The notes beneath the pieces were generated by a model. That model was not told the origin of the DNA and ran no database searches. It worked only from the letters and a program-made list of their open reading frames with translations. The translations under genes and the position numbers were made by a program. DNA of 58,916 nucleotides from Pleurotus djamor (lineage: Eukaryota > Basidiomycota > Agaricomycetes > Agaricales > Pleurotaceae). Where the stretch lies: positions 100,397 through 159,312 of the forward strand of contig JAPEVF010000039.1 of assembly GCA_029747585.1 (NCBI GenBank). The letters run 5' to 3'. Shown here piece after piece: positions 47,021 to 58,781 of this stretch (positions are counted from its first letter, which is position 1; each line of letters starts with the position of its first letter).

Positions 47021-49162
47021 ATGGACTACTTGGCATCTCTATCGCTAACTTCTGCCCTCAGTGGCCTCTCCTTGATCATCGCCGGCTCGATACCCTTGTA
47101 CTTCGTAAACAAGTCCCGCAAGTTGCCCCTACCCCCAGGACCTCCTACTGACCCTCTCATTGGCCATCTACGCATTTTTCCTACTAAAGACCAGGAGGTC
47201 GTTTTGTACGAATGGTCTCGAAAATACGGTGCGCTGAGCACCTTTATAACGTCACTAAAACTTACTGCCCCTGGTCATGGCCAGGCGACGTCATGAGCTT
47301 CAGACTTCCAGGACAGACCATCATCGTTTTAAACAGCCACGAAGCTGCGGTTGAACTGTTAGAAAAGCGCAGCGCTCTGTATAGCTGCCGGCCGAACATT
47401 GTCGTATACAAACTGTGTGTCATTACGTTTCTCCCTGTAGAGAAAGAACCTCACAAAACCTCCATTTAGCATGGGCTGGGAACCTGATGTCGTCCTGATG
47501 CCTTATGGTTCACGTTTTCGAAAGCACCGCAAGCTCTTGGGATCCGCTCTATCCCAGAAGGCCTGTGAATCGTTTCGTGAACTCCAACGTGACAACACCC
47601 TCCTTCTTGTTGATCAACTTCTTGAAGACGGTGAAGACTTCGACCAACATCTAAACAAGTATGTACGACCAATTCTTCTGCCCATTTTCACTAGTACTGA
47701 CATATGTCTTCGCGAAGATTTACTACTGCTGTCATATTGAGAATCGCTATTGGTCATCAAGTACTCTCAGACGATGACGAATTTGTTAAGATTACGAGTG
47801 ACGTAGGACAGGCTCTGAACGAAGGAGGCCTTCCTGGCGGCACAGTCGTTGATTGGCTCCCATTCCGTCAGTGACTATATCCCACTTCCAAACCCGTATA
47901 TATACATTTAACACCCGACTTCCAGTCCAGCACATGCCCACTTGGTTTCCAGGGACCCACTATGTGGGCGTTGCGCAGCGCTGGAAGTGGGCAATTCGAA
48001 GACTCTATGATTACCCCTTTGATTATGTTCGAAGGAAGATAGTACGTCTGCTTTTAAGTTCATCGTGTATCTTGATAGAGTTCATTGAAACGCTCAGGAC
48101 GGGGGATTTTCCACGCCTTCCTTCCTCTCCAATCACCTCCAATCGGTCAATATTGAAGAATTGGATGGAGATGATATTGAAGACCTCAAAGGTGCCACTG
48201 CTCTCATGTACGTTGGAGGGGCCGAAACGGTATGTACTACCCACCGTCGAATGGCACCCATAAATGATTCCTCTGCACATAGACGTGGTCCGCCTTGGCA
48301 AATTTTATTCTTGCTATGACCTTGCACCCCGAGTGTCAGCGACTTGCGCAAGAAGAGATCGATCGAGTAGTAGGTCAGGATCGACTTCCTTCGTTTGAGG
48401 ATCGTGGATCCTTGCCGTATGTCACCAGCATCGTACAAGAGACCTTGAGGTAATGTCTTTTCCGTCAACCTTCCCAAACGCTGCTCAACCACCAACCAAA
48501 CCAAACCCGTCCTATAGATGGGGGCGTGTTATTCCGTTAGGTCAGACACTGTCCCTCCCACAGTGTTTTCTTAGGCTTACCCTTGTGACCTGTAGGGATC
48601 CCTCATCGCTCTACTCAGGACGACATCTATCGTGGTATGTTTATACCCAAAGGTTCCTTGATATTTGCAAACTCTTTTGGGATGTCACTTGACGAGAAGA
48701 GATACAAGTATCCATATTTATTCAACCCCAAACGCTTCTTACCCCCAGATATGGGTGGTGATGGTGAACCAGTGTTTTGGGATGCATTCGGATTCGGGCG
48801 TAGGTTTGTCGTCATCCCTTTTGCAGCGATTCCAGCTTGGTTCTCACGACCGTTCTAATTAGGATATGTCCAGGAAGGCACTTGGCCATCGAAAGCTTGT
48901 GGATAGCTATCACAACCATCCTCGCAGCATTGAATATCAACAGGGCCAGGAATGAACACGGCGATGAGATCATTCCTATCATGGAATATAATGCAGGCAT
49001 AACCAGGTACGACATATCGTTTCCGCGCAAAAACGCAAATAGTGACTCAGATATATTCACAGTCACCTGAAGCCATTTCGTTGTGAGATTGCTCCGAGAA
49101 CATCAGGGGGCGGCGCGAAGCTAGTGAGGGAAGCCGCGAGGATCATCCGCGAAGGGGCATGA
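47021..49162 (+). CDS. cytochrome P450 (array member 2)
   Basis: Starts MDYLASLSLTSALSGLSLII at 47021: a membrane anchor, then LPLPPGPPTDPLIGHLRIFP. Motifs: DVMSFRLPGQTIIVLNSHEA, SALYSCRPNIVVYKL, MGWEPDVVLMPYGSRFRKHR, LRIAIGHQVLSDDDEFVKI, MPTWFPGTHYVGVAQRW, I-helix YVGGAET|TWSALANF, LAQEEIDRVVGQDRLPSF, ExxR in SIVQETLR, GIPHRSTQDDIYRGMFIPKG, FNPKRFLPPDMGGDGEP and FGFGRR|ICPGRHLAIESLWI. It ends AARIIREGA at 49162. Intron positions equal those of P450-1, and the sequence is close throughout, so this is a tandem duplicate with no visible break. No frame-shifting N. Confidence 0.96.
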
Positions 49163-49619
49163 AGATTTTTTTGGCGTCGCTGGCGGTCTCGGAGTTTCAA
49201 ATCTTTATGAATACCTCGGTGTCATTCTCAACCAATTCCCAACTCAGTCCCTAACATCTGGGTCAATACCGATAGGCTTATGTAAATAAGCGATGGCTCA
49301 ATGAAAGACTTCATGCCACGCGATTGCCGCCTTGAAGCTTGAAGCCAAGATCAAATGCACTATTTCGAGGATGCAGGATTGACGTATCTTCCCTTGTCAT
49401 CATTTCAAGTTCGGCCTGAGAAGTACAGCCTTGCACCAGGCAGCACCGTCCGGCCCTAGCTTGAGCTTGAGGGGATAACTTGAAATTCACCGAGCGCCGT
49501 CCTTCTATCATTCTCACCTAGCGGTGACAGCATTCACGGCATCTGATATATCCATCGCCGTCAATGGCTTAAGTAAATGGAGCGCTCACCTTTGGGCCAC
49601 TCTGATCCCATCCTTCGAC
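49163..49619. other. intergenic region, P450-2 / P450-3
   Basis: 457 bp. A weak TATA-like GATATATCC lies about 70 nt before the start of P450-3. No coding signal; the frame upstream of the ATG at 49620 opens only with GTG. Confidence 0.4.
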
Positions 49620-51807
49620 ATGGGTCGAACCGGTGCAGTTGTAGCTGCTACCGCCTGCTTGGTGGTGTACAAGGTCATCCAGCACTTCAACAGTCGCCCC
49701 GCACTCCCTCTGCCCCCTGGTCCTCCGGCTGATCCCTTCATTGGACATCTTCGTAAATTTCCAACCAATACCCCCGAAATTGTGTTCCACGAATGGGCAA
49801 AGCAGTTCGGTGAGTGTTAGCAACGAATCTTCTTGGCAATGCACACTCAACCACTTCGCTAGGCGATGTCATCCACTTGGATGTTCTCGGACGCTCTATC
49901 ATTGTGCTTGATAGCTACCAAGCCGCCGTCGACTTGCTGGAGAAGCGTAGTGCACTCTATAGTGACAGGCCTCGGGTTCTGATTTTTGAAATGTAGGGTG
50001 TTTGTGAAAACTTTTTTCCATGCACAATTTGATCCTTAGAAGCATGGGCTGGTATCCGGATGTCGTCATCCTACCTTATGGTAGCCGTTTCCGTAAACAT
50101 CGCAAGCTTCTACATTCCTACTTGCTCCCAAAATCCATTGCCCAATTCGAGCCTGTGCTGCAAGAAAATGCCTGTACCCTCGTTCACGGCCTGATGGAGA
50201 ATAAAGGGAACCATCTCCATCTGCTTGGAAGGTGCTGACTCGTCCACCGTTCCTCCTACCTACGTGGTTATTCATGTTCTCATTCGACCCTTCAGATACA
50301 CCACCGCCATTCCGATCAGAATCGCGTATGGTCACCAAATTGTCGACGACGACGACGAATATGTTTCAATGGTGGAGACCATGGGTGCCGCTGTTACCCA
50401 AATCCGCTTGCCAGGTGCCACTCCAGTTGATGCCTTCCCTGTCTGTACGCTACGTGTTCCCCATCGTGTAACTCACTCCTACACTTCCGTCCGCTGATCT
50501 TGTTTCCCGTATATAGTACAATATTTTCCCTCGTGGTTTCCCGGTACGCACGACGCTAATATTGCACGGCAATGGCGCTGGGCAGTCCGAAGAATGTACG
50601 ACGTCCCGTATGACGCGGTCAAGAGACAACTCGTAAGTACTTAAGTACTTAATCCCCTTCTTTGTGGCCTGACTTCTATCCTCATCCGCTGCTTGGGCAT
50701 GCCTAGGCTGAGGGCACGGCCAAACCTTCACTCCTCTCAAAGCTCCTCGAAGAGACAATTGGAGAGTCACCGAGCCCCGAAGATGTGGACGATATGAAAG
50801 GTGTTGCTGCGATTCTTTATGCCGCTGGAGCGGAAACAGTAGGTATTACCTCTTTGAACTGCCCTCAGGTATCTCACGACGCTTCGTAGACTTTGACTGG
50901 GCTGTCTACCTTCCTCCTTGCAATGCTCATACATCCCGAATGCCAAACGCTCGCCCAAGAAGAAGTGGACCGCGTAATCGGTTTCGGTCGATTACCTACG
51001 TTCGCCGACCGTGGCTCTTTACCCTACGTTGACGCCGTGATAGAGGAAGTCTTCAGGTGTGTTTCCCTGGTTTCCCTAGGACTATATAAAATGCTGAACC
51101 GCAATTAGGTGGAATCCCATCACCCCTCTTGGTATGTGATTGCTATACAACCTATCCGATCATTGCCACCATGACACCAATTGAACATGTAGGTATTCCC
51201 CATCGTTCAACCCACGACGACATTTATCGGGGAATGTTCATTCCCAAAGGGTCATTCATTATGTTCAATCTGAAGTGTGTGAACACAGCTCTAAGCTCAG
51301 TGCTCGTCGTTTCACCTATTTTCTCTATTTAGGGGAATGTCTCTTGACGAAGCCGTCTACGCCGATCCCACTACATTTAATCCAACTCGCTTCCTCCCTA
51401 AAGCCCAAGGCGGGGGAGGAGAACCACCGTTTTCCAATTCNTTTGTTTGGGTTTGGCCGAAGGTTCTAGTTTTCCTCTCTTCAATCGTTAATTGTTTCTG
51501 ACCTTTCTCTCATATGCAGGATTTGTCCCGGCAGGCACCTGGCCTTATCTAGCCTGTGGATAGCTATCGCCACCATATTCTCGACCTCACACATATCTAG
51601 GACCCTTGATGAGCACGGCAACGAGGTCATCCCGCCGCCTTCGTTTGGGTCCGGAATCACTAGGTATGAACTTGCCCCTACGATACAGAACCTATATCTG
51701 AATGTTCACAACCTAGTCATCCAACGCCTTTTGCGTGTGTGATAAAGCCAAGGTCTGAGCAGGCTCAAACCCTGATTTCCGAAGCCATCCTGCAACTTGC
51801 TGCATGA
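49620..51807 (+). CDS. cytochrome P450 (array member 3)
   Basis: The first in-frame ATG is at 49620 (MGRTGAVVAATACLVVYKVI), giving an anchor, then LPLPPGPPADPFIGHLRKFP. Motifs: DVIHLDVLGRSIIVLDSYQA, SALYSDRPRVLIFEM|MGWYPD, PYGSRFRKHRKLLHSYLLPK, IRIAYGHQIVDDDDEYVSM, FPSWFPGTHDANIARQWRWA, I-helix YAAGAET|TLTGLSTF, EEVDRVIGFGRLPTFADRGS, ExxR in AVIEEVFR, GIPHRSTHDDIYRGMFIPKG and ICPGRHLALSSLWIA. The N at 51441 shifts the frame just before the heme loop; leaving it out gives SNSLFGFGRR. Stop 51805-51807. It shares DVIHL, IYSDRP-type and IRIAYGHQ features with P450-5 rather than with P450-1/-2. Convergent with P450-4, 138 bp apart. Confidence 0.94.
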
Positions 51808-51945
51808 ATTGGCCATTCATGACACTTACCCATCATCTCAATTTTGTTGCATCGTATTTACAAGCCCGCCGGATGCATACATTGTCGACGTTGCGCACAA
51901 GTATACATACACTTCTAGAGCCATCAAGTCGCGAAAGGACTTGAG

Positions 51946-54106
51946 TTAAGAAATAGATTTCAAGGCCTCATGCACAAGTGCCTCCGATCCTCTTGTTCTC
52001 GGAGTAACAACACACTGGAATGGCTTGGGATGACTGATAAACTTAATTCAGACCCATCACTTCGACTTGAACACCGACCAGACTGACCTAGTGAGTCCTG
52101 CATCGAATACAACTTCTGGAATGATATATTCGCCATCTTTTCCCTTTGCTTTGGTGATGTTGACAGTTGAAAGTATCGTCGCGGCGGCTATCCATATGTT
52201 CGTTGCAGCAAGATGCCTTCCAGGGCATATCCTAGAACCGATGGGCTGAGTACTGTGGGGAAGCGATCAATTCTTAGCGGGACACACACCTACGGCCAAA
52301 ACCGAAGACATCCCCAAAAGGGGGTTCAGCGTTCCCGCCAGATGACGTTGGGAAGAATCGCATCGGATTGAACATCTCAGGCTTCTTATAGATGCTTTCA
52401 TCCCTCGACATACCATAGATATTCGTGAGGATAAGGGAGCCCTTTGGGATGAACATCCCGCGGAAAACATCATCCTGTATCGAGCGATGTGGTACCCCTG
52501 GAAGATACGCCGTGAACGTTTTAACGGGCAAGGGACTCGGAAAAGGGAGGGATGTACCTAAAGGAGCAATGCGACCCCATCTGAAAACGCACATCAGTAT
52601 GCGTCCTGACGCTCAAACAACGCTCAAAGGAGGAACGTCTCATAAAGTTACAAACTTACCTCAGAGACTCTTGAACCACAGCGGAGATGTAAGGTAAATC
52701 GTCGCGGTCTTTCAAAGTTGGCAGCCGATCCCTTCCAATCACTCGATCAATTTCCTCTTGCGCTGCTTTCTGGCATTCAGGGTGTAACGTCATGGCGAGA
52801 AAGAAGGAAGACATGGACGACCAAGTCTATTGCAAGGTTAGTATATATTTAGACATGAACACAGTGGGACGAACAGTTTCAGCGCCTCCAGCATACATAA
52901 CGGCTGTAGCACCTTTGAGATCAAAGACATCCTCTTCACTCGGACTGGAGGGTAGATCTTGAAGGAGCTTGAGCAAGTAAGAACGACGTGCTGTCCCCTT
53001 GTTCTGGGTGAATGGTTACGGGAATTATTAGTCCAATGAGATCAACGTCAGAGGCATCATACCATCTGCGCCCAAACGAGATCGTAGGGATAATCATATA
53101 ACTTCCGAATCGCAGGATACCATTTACGGGCCGCATTCGCATAATGGGTCCCTGGGAACCATGACGGAAAGTACTGAACTAAGGATTGGATAGATATGAG
53201 CATCTGTGCGGAGCACAGCACAACAGAGGAACATACGCCAAGGGAGCCAGTCAATAGGTGTCATCCCTGGAACCCCACCTGCAAGAAGCGCGCTCTGGAC
53301 GTCAGACGCAATCTGGACGAACTCGTCCTGATCTGATAGGATTTGATGACCAATCGCAACTCTAACAATCACTGCCGTAGTAAACCTGAAGCCTATGAGT
53401 AAGGAAACAATTATCTGAGAGGGAAACCCGAAGCACACACATGCCCAGGGATTGCTCAAAATCTTCTCCACGATTCTTGATGAGGGCATCGACGAGAAGG
53501 ACCGCGTTTTCCCGTTGCATGTCCTCGAACTGGCGACACGATTCTTGTGAGAGTGCTGGACCCATAAGTTTCCTGTGCTTTCGAAACATGGGACCATACG
53601 GCAGGAAGGTGAGATTAGGGTCTGCACCCATCCTAGTGAAGTCAAGTAAGAAAGTTTACTTCAGGAGTTGTATAAAAGAGGAAAGAACAGACAAGTTGTA
53701 CACAACGATCCTGGGACGGCAACTGTACAGTGCGCCCCGCTTCTCCAGTAGATCAACAGCAGCATCACGGCTACCCAAGACAACGATGCGCTGGCCAAGG
53801 AGGCTGAAGCTCATAACATCGCCTATAATTTAAGTTGGATAGAAGATCATTGAAGGGAATAGTCACTGATAACGACTCACCATATTGCTTGGACCATTCG
53901 TGAAGGGTCATTTCCACGTCTTGGGTGGGAAACACGCGAAGGTGACCGATGATAGGATCAGAAGGAGGTCCGGGGGGTAACGGGTCCTTTGGCCGATTTC
54001 GCGTGTTGTATAATGAAACGACAAGAACAAGGATGACGACAAGGAGAGGAGGATAGAGTGGCGAGATTGAGCTCTCCATATCTTTTGGGTCAGTGTATGG
54101 AGTCAT
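51946..54106 (-). CDS. cytochrome P450 (array member 4, inverted)
   Basis: The only array member on the minus strand. The start at 54106 gives MTPYTDPKDMESSISPLYPP (a second Met at 54079 is possible), then an anchor and DPLPPGPPSDPIIGHLRVFP. Motifs: DVMSFSLLGQRIVVLGSRDA, GALYSCRPRIVVYNL, MGADPNLTFLPYGPMFRKHR, RVAIGHQILSDQDEFVQIA, FPSWFPGTHYANAARKW, I-helix YAGGAET, EEIDRVIGRDRLPTLKDRDD, ExxR in AVVQESLR, WGRIAPLG, GVPHRSIQDDVFRGMFIPKG, MFNPMRFFPTSSGGNAEPPF and FGFGRR|ICPGRHLAATNIWIA. It ends ALKSIS at 51946. By DVMSF, YSCRP and AIGHQ it belongs with P450-1/-2 although it lies between P450-3 and P450-5. TATA at 54193-54198. Confidence 0.95.
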
Positions 54107-55899
54107 CGTGGTCTGAATAATGCCACCCAGGCAATGTTGTGTTTCCTTTTATCGTGGCTAGTGTGAGATTTTCCTGAGAATATGGGGAGCCCTATATAGC
54201 CCTAGTTGACATAATTTCTCGTTCCTCGGGGTTTATGTGTATCTGTTGAATCTGGAGCTGAGGGTCCGTGTGTCGCATCGCGCGTAGGGATTAGTGATAC
54301 ACGGAGATGGCTCACCTGCACGGTTTAAGTCTTGTTAAATGGCTTGGCCATGTGTCCATCGATCTCTTGTCATGGTACATATTTGATGAATACCTGCAAT
54401 TGCACTGACCTTTGTCGATCCACGGGAACTCCTCCAGGAGCTCAGTCACCCTGCAAAGACGAGCATTGAACACGATGGTAGCCAGATTCTTCAATGCCCT
54501 TGCTAATCACACAGCGGTGTAGGATCCTGGCCACGGCTGTCGCAGATAGTTCTTGTCGCCTATCCGACTTGAGTAACTCTCGATGTGATCCCAAACGACG
54601 CCACTATCATCGGACGTGCGCCCGTAAAGCTAGGCTATGACATTAAAATGCCGTCTTTTCAGAGGCCGTGGACGCTTAAGTTTGGGGAAGCGAACCTCGC
54701 GCGTGCCTGTGCTTGGAGGGGAATGTAACATAGATCTTGGAGGAATTTGGGTGTAGTAAGACGGTGGCGTCATAATGGTGGGTGTGGTTTTGGAAGGTGC
54801 ATGGAGCCCCGCGGTGTTCCAACAGTGTCTCATCTTGTCGACATCTAGTCCTTTGATAAGGGAGCGCGGTCGGCAATCCATGTCGTAAACGTTGACTCGG
54901 AGGGAAGGAAGCGGCGCACCGAGCAGGGTGCGCCGATGACGAAGGGCCGCTCATTGAGAGATCATTCGCGTTGACTGGGTGTTTGGACACAAAGGTGTTA
55001 TTGGCGTGTACAAGAGTTTGTTCCGAACACGGATCGATTTCTTCCAGTCGCACTCTTTTACTATAACTATAACTTCTCCAAAATGAGGTAAACTGGTCAT
55101 CCTACAGAGAATTAGGTCAATGTTGTCCATGTTAGGACTCCGTATACAAGGGAGAGGATGTCTGGCTGAATACAGAGAAACGCCACGAATCTCTCGGGAT
55201 CCATGCACGGTCCAAGCGATTTCGTGAGATATCCCAGATGGGCATTCGTTTACCTGCCACGCCACCATCATCCGATGTGCCTCCTTGGACGCTATATTGA
55301 GACTGGATTTACATGTCACATCCCTGTTGACTTGGGACAGGCTAGCCTCCTCATCGGAGAGTGTGGAGTGAAAAATTGCATGTTCGCCCGGACTGGTGGT
55401 GGGTGTCATGTAATCCAGTATGATGTAACGCCGAGAACACCATAGGGTGTCTAGTTCAGCAGGTAATGCGGACAAATATCATCCGAGTTGCCTGAGGAAA
55501 TGTGAGGTTGTTGGGGTGAAGTAGCACGGTGCAAATTGGAGAAGGACGGAGGTTCGAACGCGCCCCAGTGTCGCCTATCCAGTCTGGCTGATATCGCACT
55601 CTGGTGGCGAAAGAAAGCCGAGCGCCATGGAACAAGTCACTGGGACCTTGTATGGAGAACTCCCGAGTCCCCAGGCGCTTCATGGTACAATGTGCATAGA
55701 CGCCTGACAGACGCCCAGGACGATCAGCATTTGCTCATTGGCGTGTGCTTGACCTACCTGCCAACATCATGATCCCACCGACCCTAGACGCTCCCCCGCA
55801 CGACCTTGCGGCTACAGCGTGGAGGTCAAGTAGTCTCAAGAACAAGACCTCCTCTTCGAACAGATTTCTCATTTCTCAGGTCAAGACTCAACCATCGTC
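54107..55899. other. 1.8-kb gene-free gap inside the P450 array
   Basis: The two divergent P450 genes should have their promoters at the ends. Between them I see open frames of up to 174 residues on the minus strand (54951-55475), but without signal peptide, membrane segment, known motif or clear splice pattern. A weak repeat links GGGTGTAGTAAGACGGTG near 54752 with GGGTGAAGTAGCACGGTG near 55516 (15 of 18). A B-box-like GGTTCGAAC lies near 55551, without a tRNA fold. It may be degenerate former coding or mobile DNA. Confidence 0.4.
54193..54198 (-). promoter_or_regulatory. TATA-like box of P450-4
   Basis: CTATATAG around 54192-54199, self-complementary, 87 nt upstream of the start at 54106 on the minus strand. 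Confidence 0.5.
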
Positions 55900-58075
55900 A
55901 TGGACGACCCATACATTCAATGCTCCCTTCTGACAATCGCCGCCGCTGGGTCTTACTACTTCCTGCGTTCAGCCAATTCAAAGAGTACATTGCCGCTTNC
56001 CCCCCGGCCCCCTTGCCGACCCGTTGATTGGTCACCTTCGAGTCTTCCCGAAGTCCAACCCAGAAATCGCGTTTCACGAATGGTCCAAGCAATACGGTGA
56101 GTAGTGAATTCCCCCTTCTCTCGGAAGCTCGGCTGACGATGCTTCCATGTAGGTGACGTTATTCATCTCTCGTTAATGGGACGTTCTATCGTTGTCCTAA
56201 ATAGCCTCGAGGCTGCGGTTGACCTTCTCGAGAAACGAGGTGCGATATACAGCGACCGTCCACAAATGGTGGTCTACGATATGTTCGTGTCCCTTCAACG
56301 CTAACTTTGCCGTTACCCCAGTCCTTACATGCTCACAACAGGATGGGGTGGAACCCGAGCCTTGCGTTCATGCCGTACGGTCAACGATTCAAGAAACATA
56401 GGTCTATCCTACAAACCCACTTCACCCCCGAAGCCTGTATTCCCTATCAAGAAATTCAACTTCAGAACGTTCACCTTCTTGTTGAGGGTCTCATGGAGAA
56501 TCAGGGAAACCATGACCACCTCATTAGTCGGTCCGTATCCCTGCGCCCGACTCGGCCTATCGATGTCTAGCTCATCCTTTTTCTGCAGATTTACCTCCTC
56601 CATTGCCATCCGGATTGCGTACGGTCATCAAATTCGGTCTGATGACGATGAGTACATCGCCATCGCCAATGACGCCGGTGCTGCCCTGCGGCAAGGAGGC
56701 GCGGGGGGTACTCTGGTAGACCTTTTCCCGATTCGTAAGTCTCTAACTGACTTGCCGAACAACGCGTTCACAACATCTCTTGTACTATGTAGTTAAGCAC
56801 TTTCCTTCTTGGTTCCCCGGTGCTTATTTCGCCGGTGTTGCCCGGAAATGGAACGGTGCCATCAAGCGTATGTACAACTGGCCATACGAGTCTATTCAAA
56901 AGCAAGTGGTAAGAACCCGGCTACCTCGGCGTGTACATAGCCAAAGCTTACGGAGGATTCAGGCAGCAGGGACCGCGAAATTCTCCTTCGTTGCGTCTGA
57001 AATTGATGCCAATGCCGGACGAAACATGTCAGAGGAAGAAATTGACGACATCAAAGGAGCAGCTGCCAATATTTTCGCAGGTGGAACTGAGACTGTGAGC
57101 TTGGTCCTTGTCCACTTGCACGGCGTCTTAACGGCTACTATAGTCATGGTCTAGCATCACCACATTTTTCCTCGCGATGCTTTTGTATCCGGAATGCCAG
57201 AGGCTTGCGCAACAGGAAATCGATCGTGTCATTGGCCCCGATCGACTTCCTACTTTCGCTGATCGCGCCGCTTTGCCTTATGTGAACGCTGTTGTGCAAG
57301 AGGTGTTGAGGTAAGCTCCTCGCGGTCGTTGCGTTTTGCATTTAAAATCTGAGGCCATCATACTACTTAGATGGAAATCCGTCATCCCTCTAGGTATTTC
57401 CGGATGTCCTTTTCAGTGAAGCTCTTTCTTAGTCGATCTTCTTCAGGTATTCCCCATCGCTCTACTGAAGACGACACCTATCGAGGGATGTTTATTCCCA
57501 AGGGATCTCTGGTCTTCGCTAATGCCATGTTCGTTCTGGTCTCTTCAGCAGAAATGATTTACTGATACCCACTAGGTCGATGGCCGTGAACGAGAAAACA
57601 TACAAAGATTCCACCCGCTTCTATCCCGCTCGTTTCCTGCCCAAATCGCAAGGCGGTAACGGCGAGCCCGACTTTGATCCAGCCTTCGGTTTCGGCAGAA
57701 GGTTCGTTCCATCAAATCACGTAAACTCACAGCCCCGTGCTTACATCGATCTGCTTGATCTACATAGGATATGCCCCGGCCGGCACCTTGCTACTGCGAG
57801 CATCTACATCACCGTAGCCACCGTGTTCGCGACACTAAATCTGACCAAAGCAAAGGATCAAAATGGCGGCGTCATTACTCCCAAACTCGAATTTGAAACG
57901 GGCTTAACAAGGTATGTTTTACCCTAAGTATAAAAATCTTCAAAAAATCGTCGCTAAACGAGATCCACCCCGCTTGCCGATGTCTAGCCACCCAGTCGCG
58001 TTCCCTTGCAACATTGAGGCGCGTTCGAAGAAAGCTAGTCTCCTGGTTTTCGAGGCTGTACAGAGCATTGACTGA
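55900..58075 (+). CDS. cytochrome P450 (array member 5)
   Basis: The start at 55900 gives MDDPYIQCSLLTIAAAGSYY, a short anchor. The N at 55999 shifts the frame in the hinge; without it the text is LPLPPGPLADPLIGHLRVFP. Motifs: DVIHLSLMGRSIVVLNSLEA, GAIYSDRPQMVVYDM|MGWNPS, PYGQRFKKHRSILQTHFTPE, IRIAYGHQIRSDDDEYIAI, FPSWFPGAYFAGVARKW, I-helix FAGGTET|SWSSITTFFLAM, QEIDRVIGPDRLPTFADRAA, ExxR in AVVQEVLR, GIPHRSTEDDTYRGMFIPKG, RFYPARFLPKSQGGNGEPDF and FGFGRR|ICPGRHLATASIYI. It ends EAVQSID at 58075. The I-helix acceptor is the ATAG near 57143, not the nearer CTAG. Closest to P450-3. Confidence 0.95.
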
Positions 58076-58781
58076 GTTTGCTCTTACTACCTTCTTGTAT
58101 ACCATCGTGTGCGTCTCCTTCTATGCATGAATCCATCTTATAGGGTCTTGGGTGCTTCTCCTAAATTTCCCCTGGACCGACCTGAACGGCATCGCAAGCT
58201 CGCGGGAACAAGTTTACTTCTCCCTCCACCTCTATCCTTCGGTACTTACGCAACATTTCCTCGTCAGATTCCCGAGGACATCAGTAATACGTGAGCTTAC
58301 GGTCCGATATGGGCACGCCTCTATCGACCGGCTTAAGGAACTGGCGCAGAACCACACTGCAAAGGCAGCGAGACCCCGCTTAATACCCGATATTATTTTG
58401 GAAGAGGTATCCATTTCGCAAGATTACGATTGGAAGTCGCTGATTCTACGTAGGAAATACTCTGTTTGCTTGGAAGAGGAAGGTTGACTATGGACGTGAC
58501 CCTATATTACGTGGTTATCTTCCCAATCACTGAGGTCATTAACCTCCGTCATACTTTCGAAGCATCGAACATATCATTCTGGCCTCGGCCATTGAGAGAT
58601 GGAATGGTAATGGTCCGCTCATAAGCGAGCTCTCCATTCCATTGGTGTACCGGGTAAGCAGCAAGGTTACCCATGGGGGCGGGCCTTCTTGCACGGGTAC
58701 TTAAACAGTACTCGGAATTTGCTGAAGAAGCACAATTTACCCCGTACTTTCTATCTATCTCTCCACACTTCTTCTCTCTTC
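58076..58781. other. intergenic region, P450-5 / putative transporter, with an orphan ORF
   Basis: 706 bp. An open frame at 58152-58487 (111 codons) contains ELTVRYGHASIDRLKELAQN and RPRLIPDIILEEVSI. I do not recognise it, and it has no clear promoter or splice sites. The upstream part of the transporter promoter has a TACTTAAAC near 58697 that might act as a weak TATA. Confidence 0.35.

Noticed and set aside
55551..55560. Second B-box-like site GGTTCGAACG as a tRNA remnant
   Set aside because: Flanking stems do not pair and the consensus match is only about 9 of 11.
45884..55999. P450-1, -3 and -5 as frameshift pseudogenes
   Set aside because: Each frameshift is a single N, and all motifs and splice sites after it are intact when it is skipped.
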